Part shown: positions 44,638 through 53,880 of the stretch, piece by piece
Position numbering within the stretch: the stretch's first letter is position 1
How the letters are laid out: the number at the start of each line of letters is the position of its first letter
NCBI GenBank assembly: GCA_018609825.1
Contig: JAHEOA010000051.1
Location: 1-64,000, forward strand
Direction: 5' to 3'
Length of the DNA stretch: 64,000 bases
Source of the DNA: Candidatus Bipolaricaulota bacterium
GTDB taxonomy: Bacteria; Bipolaricaulota; Bipolaricaulia; RBG-16-55-9
The notes under the pieces: generated by a model
What the model saw: the letters and a program-made list of their open reading frames with translations, nothing else
Told to the model about the DNA's origin: nothing
Database searches by the model: none
Translations under genes and position numbers: made by a program

Positions 44638-45966
44638 ATGGCCGAGGGAGTGCCCATCTGTCGACAGCGCGTGGCCGTGCTCGGGGCCGGACGGACGGGA
44701 CTGGCGACGGTTCGATATCTGGCCAAGCGCGGCGCGGACGTCTTGCTGAGTGACGTTCGCTCACTTCCCGACAACGTGAAGCGGGAGTTGGCGTCACTGG
44801 GTGTGGCTTGGGAAGAGCAGGGCCACTCCGATCGGGTTCTGTCGGTGGACGTGCTCGTTCCCTCTCCTGGTATCCCGCTGGCGTGCCCCGTTGTTCAACG
44901 GGCACGGGCGCGGGGCGTAACCGTCTTGGGGGAGCTGGAACTCGCCTATCGGCAATGCCCAAGCGACCGGATCGTGGCCGTGACCGGTACGGTCGGCAAG
45001 ACGACCACGACACTGTTGGTATCAGAAATACTTACCCAACATGGTCATCCCGTCGTCACGGCCGGCAACGTCGGGACCCCGTTCATTGAGGCCATGGCGA
45101 GCATTGATCCCGGCACGATCGTGGTTCTCGAGGTGAGCAGCTTCCAACTGGAATACGTCGAGCGATTCCGGCCGCAGGTCGGCGTCCTGACGAGGTTCTC
45201 GCCGCACCATCTGGACCGCCACGGCACCCCCGAGGCCTACTTCCGAGTGAAAGCCCGCCTGTTTCGGAACCAGACCGACAGGGATGCCGCTGTCATCCAT
45301 CAAGAGGCGCCGCCGTTGGACGATCTCCCATCCGTCCAGCAACGCTTTTCGGCGCATGGGATCGATGACGAGCGATGGCCCTTCCATCAGCGTGAGAACC
45401 TGGCTGCGGCCTTGAGAGCCGCTCGCTGCGTCGATCCGCACGTTTCGCTGAACGGGGTTGATCTCGAGCGAGCGCTGCGGCTTCCGCACCGATTGGAGAC
45501 GGTTTCGACCGTCGACGGGACGCGATTCGTCAACGACTCCAAGTCGACGACGCCGACCGCGACGGTCGCGGCGTTGCGGGCGTTTCCCGATCGGTCGTTG
45601 GCGCTGGTCCTCGGCGGGCGCTCGCAAGGCGAGGACCTCGCAGCGTTGACCGACGAAATTGCTCGTTCTTGCGTCGATGTCGTCTACCTCATGGGCGACG
45701 CGCGACGCCGGTGGATGCGGCGTCTCCGGGCCGCCGGCTGTCGCCACATAAGGCCGATCGCGTCGTTTGATCAACTCGTGCGCAGCGTTCAGCGCCATCG
45801 CCCGGACGTCTGTCTCTTTTCCCCGGGAGCGGCCAGCTTCGATCAGTATGCCGGCTACGGCGAACGCGGCGCTGCCTTTCGTTCGGCGGTCGCGGCCCAT
45901 GCCCAGACACGAGTCACCCCACTGGGTGATCAAGCGGGTCCGACGCTCGAGCGTCGGTCCTTCTGA
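44638..45966 (+). CDS. murD: UDP-N-acetylmuramoylalanine-D-glutamate ligase
   Basis: Adds D-Glu to UDP-MurNAc-L-Ala in peptidoglycan precursor synthesis. The 442 residues show the N-terminal Rossmann VAVLGAGRTGLATVRYLAKRG, the ATP loop VTGTVGKTTTTLLVS, the LEVSSFQLE block, HHLDRHGTPEAYFRVKARLF with the lysine to be carbamylated, NDSKSTTPTAT and SPGAASFDQ. The P-loop has Val where MurD normally has Asn (GTNGKT). The gap of about 180 bases after fabZ shows no clear promoter; the ATG follows a purine-rich GAGGGGGGATGG. Confidence 0.94.
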   Translation: MAEGVPICRQRVAVLGAGRTGLATVRYLAKRGADVLLSDVRSLPDNVKRELASLGVAWEEQGHSDRVLSVDVLVPSPGIPLACPVVQRARARGVTVLGELELAYRQCPSDRIVAVTGTVGKTTTTLLVSEILTQHGHPVVTAGNVGTPFIEAMASIDPGTIVVLEVSSFQLEYVERFRPQVGVLTRFSPHHLDRHGTPEAYFRVKARLFRNQTDRDAAVIHQEAPPLDDLPSVQQRFSAHGIDDERWPFHQRENLAAALRAARCVDPHVSLNGVDLERALRLPHRLETVSTVDGTRFVNDSKSTTPTATVAALRAFPDRSLALVLGGRSQGEDLAALTDEIARSCVDVVYLMGDARRRWMRRLRAAGCRHIRPIASFDQLVRSVQRHRPDVCLFSPGAASFDQYAGYGERGAAFRSAVAAHAQTRVTPLGDQAGPTLERRSF

Positions 45967-46035
45967 GACGTTCGCTGAAGCCCTACAAGAGAACGTGCTC
46001 GTTCATCAGCCGACTCCAAGATTCGGGGGTATCGT

Positions 46036-47280
46036 ATGAGGGGGACCGTTGGGACCATGGCCGATCCGCGCGCCGCCACGCGTCCGAGCCGGCCGCTGGT
46101 CGCCACCGAGGGCACGCTTCTGGTCGCCACGGGCACCCTGGTCCTATTGGGGTTGCTGATGGTGGCCTCCGCGAGCATCCCCGTCTCCGAATCGATGTAT
46201 CAACGGCCGGGTTATCTGTTTCTGAAGCAGGCGGTCGCCGCCGCCGTCGGCCTCGGCGCGATTGGGGTCTTGATGCGCGTCGACTATCGCCGTTGGATGC
46301 GCTACGACGCGGCGTTGCTGCTGGGCGCGCTCGGCCTGTCCGCGCTGACGCTGGTTCCGACGCTGGCGCCCGACGGCCTGTGGCTGCGACTGGGCCCGGC
46401 CTCGTTTCAACCCACGGAAGTGGCCAAGCTGGCGCTCGTCGTCGCGCTGGCGTCCGCCTTGGTTCGCAAGCGCGACAACGGCGATCTCCAGTCGTTGACT
46501 AGCGGGGTGATCCCGGCCGTGGCGCTGGCCGCCCCCTTTGCGTTGATTGCGTTTCTGCAGCCGGACTTTGCGCTGGTCGTGCTCTACGGGGCGTTGGCCG
46601 GGTTCATGCTCTGGATGGCCGGCGCTCGGCTTCGCCATCTAGCCGCCCCCGTATTGGCCGCTCTGCCGATGTTGTTCGCGATGCTCTGGTCGGCCCCGTA
46701 TCGCCGCGAACGGCTCTTGACGTTCCTCAATCCGCTGTCGAATCCGCGCGACGAGGGCTATCACCTGCTGCAATCGTTTGTGGCGCTCGGCTCGGGGGGC
46801 CTGACAGGCCGTGGACTCGGCGCCAGCCGCGAGAAGTGGCTCTATCTCCCGTCGGCCTACAACGACTTCATCGTCTCCATTGTCGGCGAAGAGTTGGGAT
46901 TCTTGGGCGTCGTTCTCATGATCGGCTTGATCGGCGTCGTCGTGGGATGCGGGGTTCGCATTGCCCTGTATGCCACCGACTTTTTGGGGTTTCTGCTGGC
47001 CTCGGGGCTGACGTTTGCGATCGCGATCCAGGCGGCCGTCAACGTGGGCGTGGCCGTCGGCGCGCTGCCCGTGACGGGGTTGACGCTGCCGTTGGTGAGC
47101 TACGGCGGATCGTCGCTGATCGTCTCCATGGCCATGATCGGCATTCTGCTCAGCATCGCTCGACACACCGATTCTTCGGAAGGAGCATTGCATGACCGTG
47201 TTGGTCGCCGGCGGCGGGACCGGAGGGCATCTCTACCCCGCGCTGGCGCTGATCGAGGCGCTCCGTCGCCGCTACGGTGA
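46036..47280 (+). CDS. ftsW: Septal peptidoglycan polymerase FtsW (SEDS)
   Basis: SEDS-family glycosyltransferase working with FtsI. The 414 residues contain about ten transmembrane helices, WLRLGPASFQPTEVAKLALV, the large periplasmic loop with NPRDEGYHLLQSFVALGSGGLTGRGLG, the EELGF block, and the C-terminal TGLTLPLVSYGGSS. The last about 30 residues are basic and come from a frame that runs 89 bases into murG. ATG 46036 or ATG 46057 could start it. Confidence 0.94.
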   Translation: MRGTVGTMADPRAATRPSRPLVATEGTLLVATGTLVLLGLLMVASASIPVSESMYQRPGYLFLKQAVAAAVGLGAIGVLMRVDYRRWMRYDAALLLGALGLSALTLVPTLAPDGLWLRLGPASFQPTEVAKLALVVALASALVRKRDNGDLQSLTSGVIPAVALAAPFALIAFLQPDFALVVLYGALAGFMLWMAGARLRHLAAPVLAALPMLFAMLWSAPYRRERLLTFLNPLSNPRDEGYHLLQSFVALGSGGLTGRGLGASREKWLYLPSAYNDFIVSIVGEELGFLGVVLMIGLIGVVVGCGVRIALYATDFLGFLLASGLTFAIAIQAAVNVGVAVGALPVTGLTLPLVSYGGSSLIVSMAMIGILLSIARHTDSSEGALHDRVGRRRRDRRASLPRAGADRGAPSPLR

Positions 47281-48400
47281 CGCGCTGACCATCGGGCATG
47301 TCGGGACGTCCCGAGGACTGGAATCCCATGTCCTGGCGGATTGGCCCGACGTCCAGCGTCACGCCATCCACGCGCGCGGCGTGCTGCGTGAGCTCTCCGT
47401 GACGGCCATGGCGTCGCTCGGAGCGAACGTCCTCGGCCTCGGAGAGTCCTTGGCGATCCTGCGTCGCGTCCGTCCGAGCGTCGTCATCGGGACGGGCGGC
47501 TACGCGTCATTTGCTCCGGTTCTGGGCGCGTCGATGTTGGGCATTCCGACGATCATCCACGAACAGAACGTGCGGCCGGGCCTGGTGACGCGGCTGCTGG
47601 CCCCACGCGTCGATCACGCCTTTGTGAGCTTTCCCGATACCGCCCAGGGGCTGAACGCGCCCCACACATCGGTGATCGGCGTGCCGCTGCGCGACGCCGT
47701 TCGACGCTTGCGCCAGCGGTCCGGTCAGGACGCGAAATGGGAACTCGGCCTGACCCCCGAACGTCCGCTGGTTCTGGCCATGGGCGGATCCCACGGCGCC
47801 CGCCCGATCAACGACGCGTTGCTGTCGGGATGTGAGGCCTTCCGGAATCGAAACGCCCATCTGGCAGTCATCGCCGGGCGGGACGCGGAACGGTTGCGAA
47901 GCGACGCCCCGGATGCCGGCTGCACGGTCATTGACCACACGCCGAACGTCGGCCTCTGGATGCGGGCTGCCGACGTCGCGGTCTCACGGGCGGGTGGCGC
48001 GACGCTGAGCGAGTTGGTCGCGCTGGGCGTTCCCACGATCGCCGTGCCCTGGCCCGACGCCGCCGACGACCATCAGACCGCCAATGCGCGTTGGTTTGCC
48101 GACCGCGGCGCGTGTCGGTGGCTGAGCGAACGGGATTTGGACGAGACGAGATTGCGAGAGGAGACGTTGTCCCTGCTCGACGGTTCGGCGGATCGCGCGG
48201 CCCTGCGCGACGCCTGCCACCGCTTGGCCCAAACGGAGGCCCATGATCACCTGATGAGGGAGGTTGACCGGTATCTACGCCATGATTCCCCTGCGCGAGT
48301 CGTACCATTTTATCGGCATCGGCGGCGATGGCATGAGCGCCTTGGCTTGGCTGCTTCACGAGCGCGGGCACTCGGTGAGCGGATCGGATCTTCGCGATAA
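47192..48400 (+). CDS. murG: Lipid II synthase MurG (UDP-GlcNAc transferase)
   Basis: Adds GlcNAc to lipid I at the inner face of the membrane. The 402 residues have the N-terminal GGGTGGHLYPALALIEAL, IGTGGYASFAP, PTIIHEQNVRPGLVTRLLA and the C-terminal donor site ADVAVSRAGGATLSELVALGVP. The start ATG 47192 has GGAAGGAGC ahead and is inside ftsW. The last about 40 residues (basic, low similarity) overlap murC by 119 bases, giving a longer protein than the usual about 360. Confidence 0.95.
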   Translation: MTVLVAGGGTGGHLYPALALIEALRRRYGDALTIGHVGTSRGLESHVLADWPDVQRHAIHARGVLRELSVTAMASLGANVLGLGESLAILRRVRPSVVIGTGGYASFAPVLGASMLGIPTIIHEQNVRPGLVTRLLAPRVDHAFVSFPDTAQGLNAPHTSVIGVPLRDAVRRLRQRSGQDAKWELGLTPERPLVLAMGGSHGARPINDALLSGCEAFRNRNAHLAVIAGRDAERLRSDAPDAGCTVIDHTPNVGLWMRAADVAVSRAGGATLSELVALGVPTIAVPWPDAADDHQTANARWFADRGACRWLSERDLDETRLREETLSLLDGSADRAALRDACHRLAQTEAHDHLMREVDRYLRHDSPARVVPFYRHRRRWHERLGLAASRARALGERIGSSR

Positions 48401-49640
48401 CGCTCACACCCGTGCGCTCCAGGCCGCCGGCGTTCCGATCCATCTCGGCCACGACGACGGTCGTCTGGCGGAGGATCACTCGATCGTCTATTCCTCGGCG
48501 ATCGAGACCGACAACGTGGAGCTCGAGGCAGCGACCCGTCAGTCGTTGCCAGTCTATCATCGCCAAGAGGTTCTCGGACAGCTGATCGCCAGCCATCGGA
48601 CGCTGGCGATCGCCGGAACCCACGGCAAGACGACGACGAGCGCCATGACGGCGGCGCTGCTCAAGGAAGCCGGGCGCGATCCGTCCTATCTGGTGGGTGC
48701 CCCGTCGCCGTCGTTGGGCGGGCACGCTCGCCTGGGCGAGAGCCCCTGGCTCGTCGCGGAGGTCGACGAGAGCGACGGGCGGTTTCGTCGGTTTTCGCCA
48801 GAGATCGGGATCGTGTGCAACGTCGATCGGGATCATCTCAATACTTACGGCACCGAGGCCTGCCTGGTCTCCGCGTTCCGACAGTTCGTCGGCCAGAGCC
48901 GCAAGGCGGTGCTGTCAGCCGATGACGCCCACACCGAAGCGTTGCGGCGTTCGGCTTCGGACGTCTGGACCTTCGGGCTCGACCGAGCCGCCGACCTGGA
49001 AGCCCGGGACATTCGCCAACATCGACGGGCCACGACCGCGGATCTCTGGTTCCAAGGCCAGCGCATTGGGGAATTGGCCCTGCCGGCCCCCGGGCGCCAC
49101 AACGTCGCCAACGCGCTTGCGGCCCTGCTGGCCGGCTATCTGTCGGGGTTGGAGTTTCCCGAGATGATCGCCACGCTGGCGGCGTTCCAGCTTCCCGAGC
49201 GGCGCTTCCAAGTTCTGGAGGAGAACGGCCGAGTCGTGGTGGACGACTACGCGCACCTGCCCACACAGATCGCCGTCAACCTGGAGGCCGTCCGGCGCGG
49301 CTGGCAACCGAAGCGGGTCGTTGCCGTCTTTCAACCCCACCGATACTCGCGCATGAGCTATCTCCATAAGCACTTCGCGCAGGCGTTTCGCGGCGCGGAC
49401 CTCGTCATCGTCTCGGACATCTATCCGGCGTTCGAGTCGCCCATCCCGGGGGTCAGTTCGCAGCGAATCGTGGACGCGATCCGACGTGAGCATGGGGATG
49501 TGCACTATCTGCCGACGCTCGCGGACGTGTATCGGTTCCTGGGTCGGCGATCCGAACCGGGCGACTTCATCATCGGCTTCGGCCCCGGCGACATCGGCGA
49601 CGTGCTCCACCAGGTCGCCCGGGAAGGGAGGACGCTTTGA
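48282..49640 (+). CDS. murC: UDP-N-acetylmuramate-L-alanine ligase
   Basis: Adds L-Ala to UDP-MurNAc. The 452 residues have YHFIGIGGDGMSALAWLL, the ATP loop GTHGKTTTSAMTAALL, EVDESDGRF, NVDRDHLNTYGT, the VVDDYAHLPTQIAVNLEA block and FQPHRYSR. The normal Asn of DExD-type Mur ligases is kept. ATG 48282 was chosen; TTG 48264 lies right against GGGAGG and is less likely. The gene begins inside murG and its stop overlaps the murB TTG start (TTGA). Confidence 0.94.
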   Translation: MIPLRESYHFIGIGGDGMSALAWLLHERGHSVSGSDLRDNAHTRALQAAGVPIHLGHDDGRLAEDHSIVYSSAIETDNVELEAATRQSLPVYHRQEVLGQLIASHRTLAIAGTHGKTTTSAMTAALLKEAGRDPSYLVGAPSPSLGGHARLGESPWLVAEVDESDGRFRRFSPEIGIVCNVDRDHLNTYGTEACLVSAFRQFVGQSRKAVLSADDAHTEALRRSASDVWTFGLDRAADLEARDIRQHRRATTADLWFQGQRIGELALPAPGRHNVANALAALLAGYLSGLEFPEMIATLAAFQLPERRFQVLEENGRVVVDDYAHLPTQIAVNLEAVRRGWQPKRVVAVFQPHRYSRMSYLHKHFAQAFRGADLVIVSDIYPAFESPIPGVSSQRIVDAIRREHGDVHYLPTLADVYRFLGRRSEPGDFIIGFGPGDIGDVLHQVAREGRTL

Positions 49641-50527
49641 CGACACTGGCCGCGCCGCCCCGAACGATCGAGTCCGTCGTTCAACGGAACGTGCCGCTGG
49701 CGCCGTTGACGTCGTTGGGCATCGGCGGTCCCGCCCGACGATATGCGCGGCCGACCGACATCGATCAGGTGGCCGATTTGGTCCAATATGCCGAGGAGCA
49801 TGATCTGGCTTGGATGGTTCTGGGCAACGGCACGAACGTTCTCTTTCCCGATACCGGGTTTCCGGGGTTGATCATCCATCTCGGCCGATGCTTCAGCCGG
49901 ACCTGGATCGACGAGGATCGACTGACGGTCCAATCGGGCGCCGGCCTCGGCGCCACCATGGGTCGGCTCCGCGCACAGGGATATCACGACTTTGACGGCC
50001 TGATCGGCATTCCGGGCTCGGTCGGCGGCGCGCTGACGATGAACGCCGGCAGCCGGGATACGACGATCGCGGACCCGCTCGAGCGGGTGACCGTGCTCAG
50101 ACCCGACGGCCAGCTCCGGACCCTCTCGCCGGAGGAATGCGCCTTCGGCTATCGCGACAGCCTATTTCGGCAACGGGACTGGGTGATTCTCGAAGGGCAA
50201 TTCCGGATCGGCGGCGCGAAGCGCGTCGACCCGCAGGCGCTCATGGCGCACCGCCGTCAGGTTCAGCCGCTGCGCCAGCCGAGCCCCGGCTGCGTGTTTG
50301 CCAACCCTCCGGGCCCACGAAGTGCCGGCCAACTGCTCGAGCAAGCCGGTCTCAAAGGGACACGAAGGGGCGGCGCGATGATCTCACCGCTTCACGCCAA
50401 CTTTATGATCAACGACCGACGAGCCACCGCTGCTGATCTACAAAATCTTATTGACATCGCCCGAGAGAGGGTGTATAAAGAGTTCGGGGTGGAGTTACGA
50501 CTCGAACTCGTCGTCGTCCCCAACTGA
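49637..50527 (+). CDS. murB: UDP-N-acetylenolpyruvoylglucosamine reductase (type II)
   Basis: FAD enzyme that reduces enolpyruvyl-UDP-GlcNAc to UDP-MurNAc. The 296 residues have the FAD-binding WMVLGNGTNVLF, LIGIPGSVGGALTMNAG with YRDS, the catalytic Ser in SPGCVFANP and the C-terminal glutamate block GVELRLELVVV. Length and missing Tyr loop place it in the type II (Gram-positive) group. The start is TTG 49637 overlapping the murC stop, with GGGAGGA upstream. Confidence 0.95.
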   Translation: MTTLAAPPRTIESVVQRNVPLAPLTSLGIGGPARRYARPTDIDQVADLVQYAEEHDLAWMVLGNGTNVLFPDTGFPGLIIHLGRCFSRTWIDEDRLTVQSGAGLGATMGRLRAQGYHDFDGLIGIPGSVGGALTMNAGSRDTTIADPLERVTVLRPDGQLRTLSPEECAFGYRDSLFRQRDWVILEGQFRIGGAKRVDPQALMAHRRQVQPLRQPSPGCVFANPPGPRSAGQLLEQAGLKGTRRGGAMISPLHANFMINDRRATAADLQNLIDIARERVYKEFGVELRLELVVVPN

Positions 50528-50535
50528 GGCCTCTG

Positions 50536-51255
50536 GTGAGAGGGGGGATTCTCCTGGCGGTGGCTCTCGGCGGGTTGGCCTTCTTGGCCTGGCAGCTCGT
50601 GCCTTGGCCGGAGGCAGTTCCCGTCGTCGGACGTGTGGACGTCGGCGGTGTCGAACGCCTGGATCCGGAAAGCGTCCGGAACAGAAGCGGCATTGCCGTG
50701 GGAACGTCCTGGTCGTCTCAGGCCCAACGGCGGGCGATCGATGCGTTGACACGCCTGCCACGGGTCCGAACCGCCCACATCGTTGCCACGCCAATCGATT
50801 CCCAGAATGGCGTCGCCGTCAGCATTCAGATCGAGGAGCGACGGCCGTATGGCGTCGTCGAGCTCGAGGACGGCCAGCGCCACTGGGTCGACCGCCACGG
50901 CGTCCTGCTAGCTCGAGTGGAGCGTCAACCACCGTCATTGCCCGTTTTGTCCGGAGTTGACACGATCTCCTCGCCTCATGGCCCTCAGATCAAGTCGGAT
51001 AACGGCGTCCGCGTCCTGCGCTCGTTCTACGCGCTGGGCGGCGACAAGCTGCGTCCGTTCGCATCGCTGCGCTTTCGGGGGTATGACCTGGCGTTGCACG
51101 CCCGCGCAGGGTGGCGCGCGCTGCTGCGGCCTCGAGACCTGTCGACGCAGATGGAACGGCTGCAGCGCGTGGTCGAGACGCTGCGCGCGGAGAGAGACCC
51201 AGGCTGGCGCACGCTCGACTTGAGGGTGCCGGGTGAGCTGGTCATTGGACGATGA
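50536..51255 (+). CDS. ftsQ: Cell-division protein FtsQ/DivIB
   Basis: Bitopic divisome scaffold. The 239 residues start with GTG 50536 and a transmembrane helix (about 4-20); the POTRA domain follows (VDVGGVERLDPESVRNRSGI, LPRVRTAHIVATPID, VSIQIEERRPYGVVEL) and then the beta domain with WVDRHGVLLARV. FtsQ is always poorly conserved; location between murB and ftsA and the POTRA pattern support the call. Confidence 0.9.
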   Translation: MRGGILLAVALGGLAFLAWQLVPWPEAVPVVGRVDVGGVERLDPESVRNRSGIAVGTSWSSQAQRRAIDALTRLPRVRTAHIVATPIDSQNGVAVSIQIEERRPYGVVELEDGQRHWVDRHGVLLARVERQPPSLPVLSGVDTISSPHGPQIKSDNGVRVLRSFYALGGDKLRPFASLRFRGYDLALHARAGWRALLRPRDLSTQMERLQRVVETLRAERDPGWRTLDLRVPGELVIGR

Positions 51256-51336
51256 GATCAGACTTGACAACGCTCTGGGCTCTCCCCCAAGATGAAGAGA
51301 TCACCCCGCTCTTGAGGCGGTGAGAGGGATGAGACC

Positions 51337-52620
51337 ATGGTGAGAGGGAACGGGGGCTTGCTCATCGGGCTCGACATCGGCACGACGAAGGTCGTTACCC
51401 TCGTCGGCAGTGTCGAGAATGGGGTTATCGAGATCATCGGCATGGGCAAGGCTCCATCTCGCGGCCTGGAGAAGGGCGTCGTCGTCGACATCGGCGAGAC
51501 GACCAATTCCATTCGTCGATCCGTGGACGAAGCCGAAAACATGGCCGATATCGAGATCGATCAGGTCTTTGCCGGCATCGCCGGCAAGCATATCACCTCT
51601 ATCAACAACTCCGGCACGGTCAGCATTTCCCGCGACAACCGCACGATTACGACCGATGACGTGCGACGCGTGATCGACACGGCCCAGGCGATTCAGATCG
51701 CGCCCGACGCTGAACTGATCCATGTGATTCCGCGTCAGTATATCGTGGACGGCCAGGAGGGGATCACCGACCCGGTCGGCATGACGGGCACCCGCCTGGA
51801 GGTCGACGTCCACATCGTGACCGGCTCGATCACGGCCGTCCATAACATTTTCCGATGTGTCACCAACGTCGGCATCGACATCGAGAAGATCGTGCTGCAG
51901 CCGCTGGCCAGCAGCTACGCCGTGCTCTCCGAGGCCGAGAAGGAGCTCGGCGTGGTGCTCATGGACATCGGCGGCGGCACGACCGACATCGCGATCTTTC
52001 GGCGTGGCGACATCTGGTTTTCCAAGATATTGCCCATCGCGGGCGAGCATATCACCAACGACATCACCGTCGGCCTCAAGGTCGAGTACCAGGAGGCCGA
52101 GCGGATCAAACGGACCGAAGGTCTTCCGCAAGTCGACGAGGTCAGCGGCGAGGAGCGCTTCGAGATCACCACGATCAGCGGCGAGAAGAAGAGCATCAGC
52201 AAACGGAAACTGGCCAAGATCATCGAGCCGCGGCTGGAAGAGCTGTTCGATTTGGCCATGGGCGAGATCGAGGACGCCGGCTATCGCGACCTGGTGCCGG
52301 CCGGGATCGTGCTGACGGGGGGCACGGCGCTGCTCAAAGGGATTCCCGAGTTCGTCCAGGAGCGCTACAACGTCGCCGTTCGCCGCGGGAAGACCCCCCA
52401 AGGGATTCACGGGCTGCGCGACATCGTGGAAAGCCCGGTCTACGCGACGGCGATCGGGTTGCTGAAGTACGCCATGGATTCGCGCGAGTTCGACTTCCGA
52501 TACGGGGAAGGCCGTTACGATGAGGCCGGGGGCCCGCGCCGCAACGGCCGGGGCGACGACACGGTCTTCACCAAAGTCCTCCGCTGGCTCAACCAGGTCT
52601 TCCGCGGATCGGCCAGCTAA
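51337..52620 (+). CDS. ftsA: Cell-division protein FtsA
   Basis: Actin-like protein that anchors FtsZ to the membrane. The 427 residues contain LLIGLDIGTTKVVTLVG, the SHS2 insert around VFAGIAGKHITSINN, MDIGGGTTDIAIF and ILPIAGEHITNDI, GIVLTGGTALLKGI. The C-terminus VFTKVLRWLNQVFRGSAS is a clear amphipathic membrane-targeting helix. ATG 51337 or the following GTG may start it. The 81-base gap before it carries TTGACA with a weak -10 (CAAGAT), so extra ftsAZ transcription is possible. Confidence 0.96.
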   Translation: MVRGNGGLLIGLDIGTTKVVTLVGSVENGVIEIIGMGKAPSRGLEKGVVVDIGETTNSIRRSVDEAENMADIEIDQVFAGIAGKHITSINNSGTVSISRDNRTITTDDVRRVIDTAQAIQIAPDAELIHVIPRQYIVDGQEGITDPVGMTGTRLEVDVHIVTGSITAVHNIFRCVTNVGIDIEKIVLQPLASSYAVLSEAEKELGVVLMDIGGGTTDIAIFRRGDIWFSKILPIAGEHITNDITVGLKVEYQEAERIKRTEGLPQVDEVSGEERFEITTISGEKKSISKRKLAKIIEPRLEELFDLAMGEIEDAGYRDLVPAGIVLTGGTALLKGIPEFVQERYNVAVRRGKTPQGIHGLRDIVESPVYATAIGLLKYAMDSREFDFRYGEGRYDEAGGPRRNGRGDDTVFTKVLRWLNQVFRGSAS

Positions 52621-52654
52621 CCGTGCGGGATAGGAGATGAGGGAGGAGCGAGTC

Positions 52655-53782
52655 ATGGAACGGGCACGTCGCAACAATGGACTCGCCCGGATTCGAGTCG
52701 TCGGCGTCGGCGGCGGCGGTTGCAACGCCGTGAGCCGCATGATGCAGGCCAAGGTCAAGGACGTGGACCTGGTGGCCGTCAACACCGACGCGCAGGTCCT
52801 TGAGGTGATTGAAGCGCATCAGCACGTCCAGATCGGCTCCAAGCTGACGGGCGGCTTGGGGGCCGGCGGCGATCCCGAAGTGGGGCGCCGGGCTGCTGAA
52901 GAGTCCGAGGGGGAAATGCACGATATCCTGGAGGACATCGACATGCTTTTCATCACGTCCGGCATGGGGGGCGGCACCGGCACGGGCGCCGCGCCCGTGA
53001 TCGCCCGACTGGCTCAGGAAGCGGGCGTGCTCAACGTCGGCATCGTCACCCGCCCGTTCGCGTTTGAAGGCCATCAGCGGGCCGAGCGTTCCAAGAAAGG
53101 CATCGAAGAGCTGCGCCAGTACGTCGACACGCTCATCACCATTCCGAACGACCGGTTGCTGAAAGTGGCTCCCGCGGATCTGCCGCTGATGCAGGCGTTC
53201 GACCTCGTCGACGACATCCTGCGCCAGGGCGTCCAGGGCATCACCGACCTCATCACCACGCCCGGCATGATCAACATGGACTTCGCCGACGTGGAGACGA
53301 CCATGCGCAAAGCCGGCACGGCGCTCATGGGCATCGGCGAAGGCGAGGGCGAGGGGCGCACCCGCGAGGCCGCCCGCAGCGCGATCACGAGTCCGCTGTT
53401 GGAGGGCTCGGTCGAGGGCGCCCAACGCGTGATCATGAACATCACCGGCGGCATGGACCTGACATTGGAGGAGGTCACCGAGGCGGCTCAGCTGATCCGC
53501 GAAGCCGTTTCCGAATCGGCCGACATCTTCTTCGGCACGACCGTGAAGGACGAGTTCGACGGACTGAAGATCACGCTCATCGCCACCGGCTTCAAGCCCA
53601 TTGAGGACGAGGAGTTCGAGGAGCTGGAGTCCGAGGACGAGTTCAAGGAGTACGAGGCCCAGTTCAACCACGATCGCAACAACCACGACGACTCGTCATC
53701 GTCGCGCAAGCGTGAGCGCGTGGGCGACTGGGACATTCCGACGTTTATTCGCCGCCGTGGCGGCGAAGACGACGAAGACTAG
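52655..53782 (+). CDS. ftsZ: Cell-division GTPase FtsZ
   Basis: Tubulin-like GTPase that builds the division ring. The 375 residues have [18 protein letters not shown], the GTP signature loop [21 protein letters not shown], and the T7 loop with NMDFADV for GTP hydrolysis. An acidic linker precedes the C-terminal peptide [11 protein letters not shown], which binds FtsA. ATG 52655 was chosen because GGGAGGAG sits 7 bases upstream; the 6 codons above it are the leader. Confidence 0.97.
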   Translation: MERARRNNGLARIRVVGVGGGGCNAVSRMMQAKVKDVDLVAVNTDAQVLEVIEAHQHVQIGSKLTGGLGAGGDPEVGRRAAEESEGEMHDILEDIDMLFITSGMGGGTGTGAAPVIARLAQEAGVLNVGIVTRPFAFEGHQRAERSKKGIEELRQYVDTLITIPNDRLLKVAPADLPLMQAFDLVDDILRQGVQGITDLITTPGMINMDFADVETTMRKAGTALMGIGEGEGEGRTREAARSAITSPLLEGSVEGAQRVIMNITGGMDLTLEEVTEAAQLIREAVSESADIFFGTTVKDEFDGLKITLIATGFKPIEDEEFEELESEDEFKEYEAQFNHDRNNHDDSSSSRKRERVGDWDIPTFIRRRGGEDDED

Positions 53783-53880
53783 CCTGCAACGCCCCCCGCA
53801 GCCTGCCGAATGAGCTCCTCCCCCGTGTGTCGCGTCGATCGTTCGATCGGGCTGTTGGATGATCCGGGTCAGGATCGATG

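Noticed and set aside
53841..53858. Short inverted repeat between ftsZ and dnaN as a bidirectional terminator
   Set aside because: The arms are only about six bases with no T-tract on either side.
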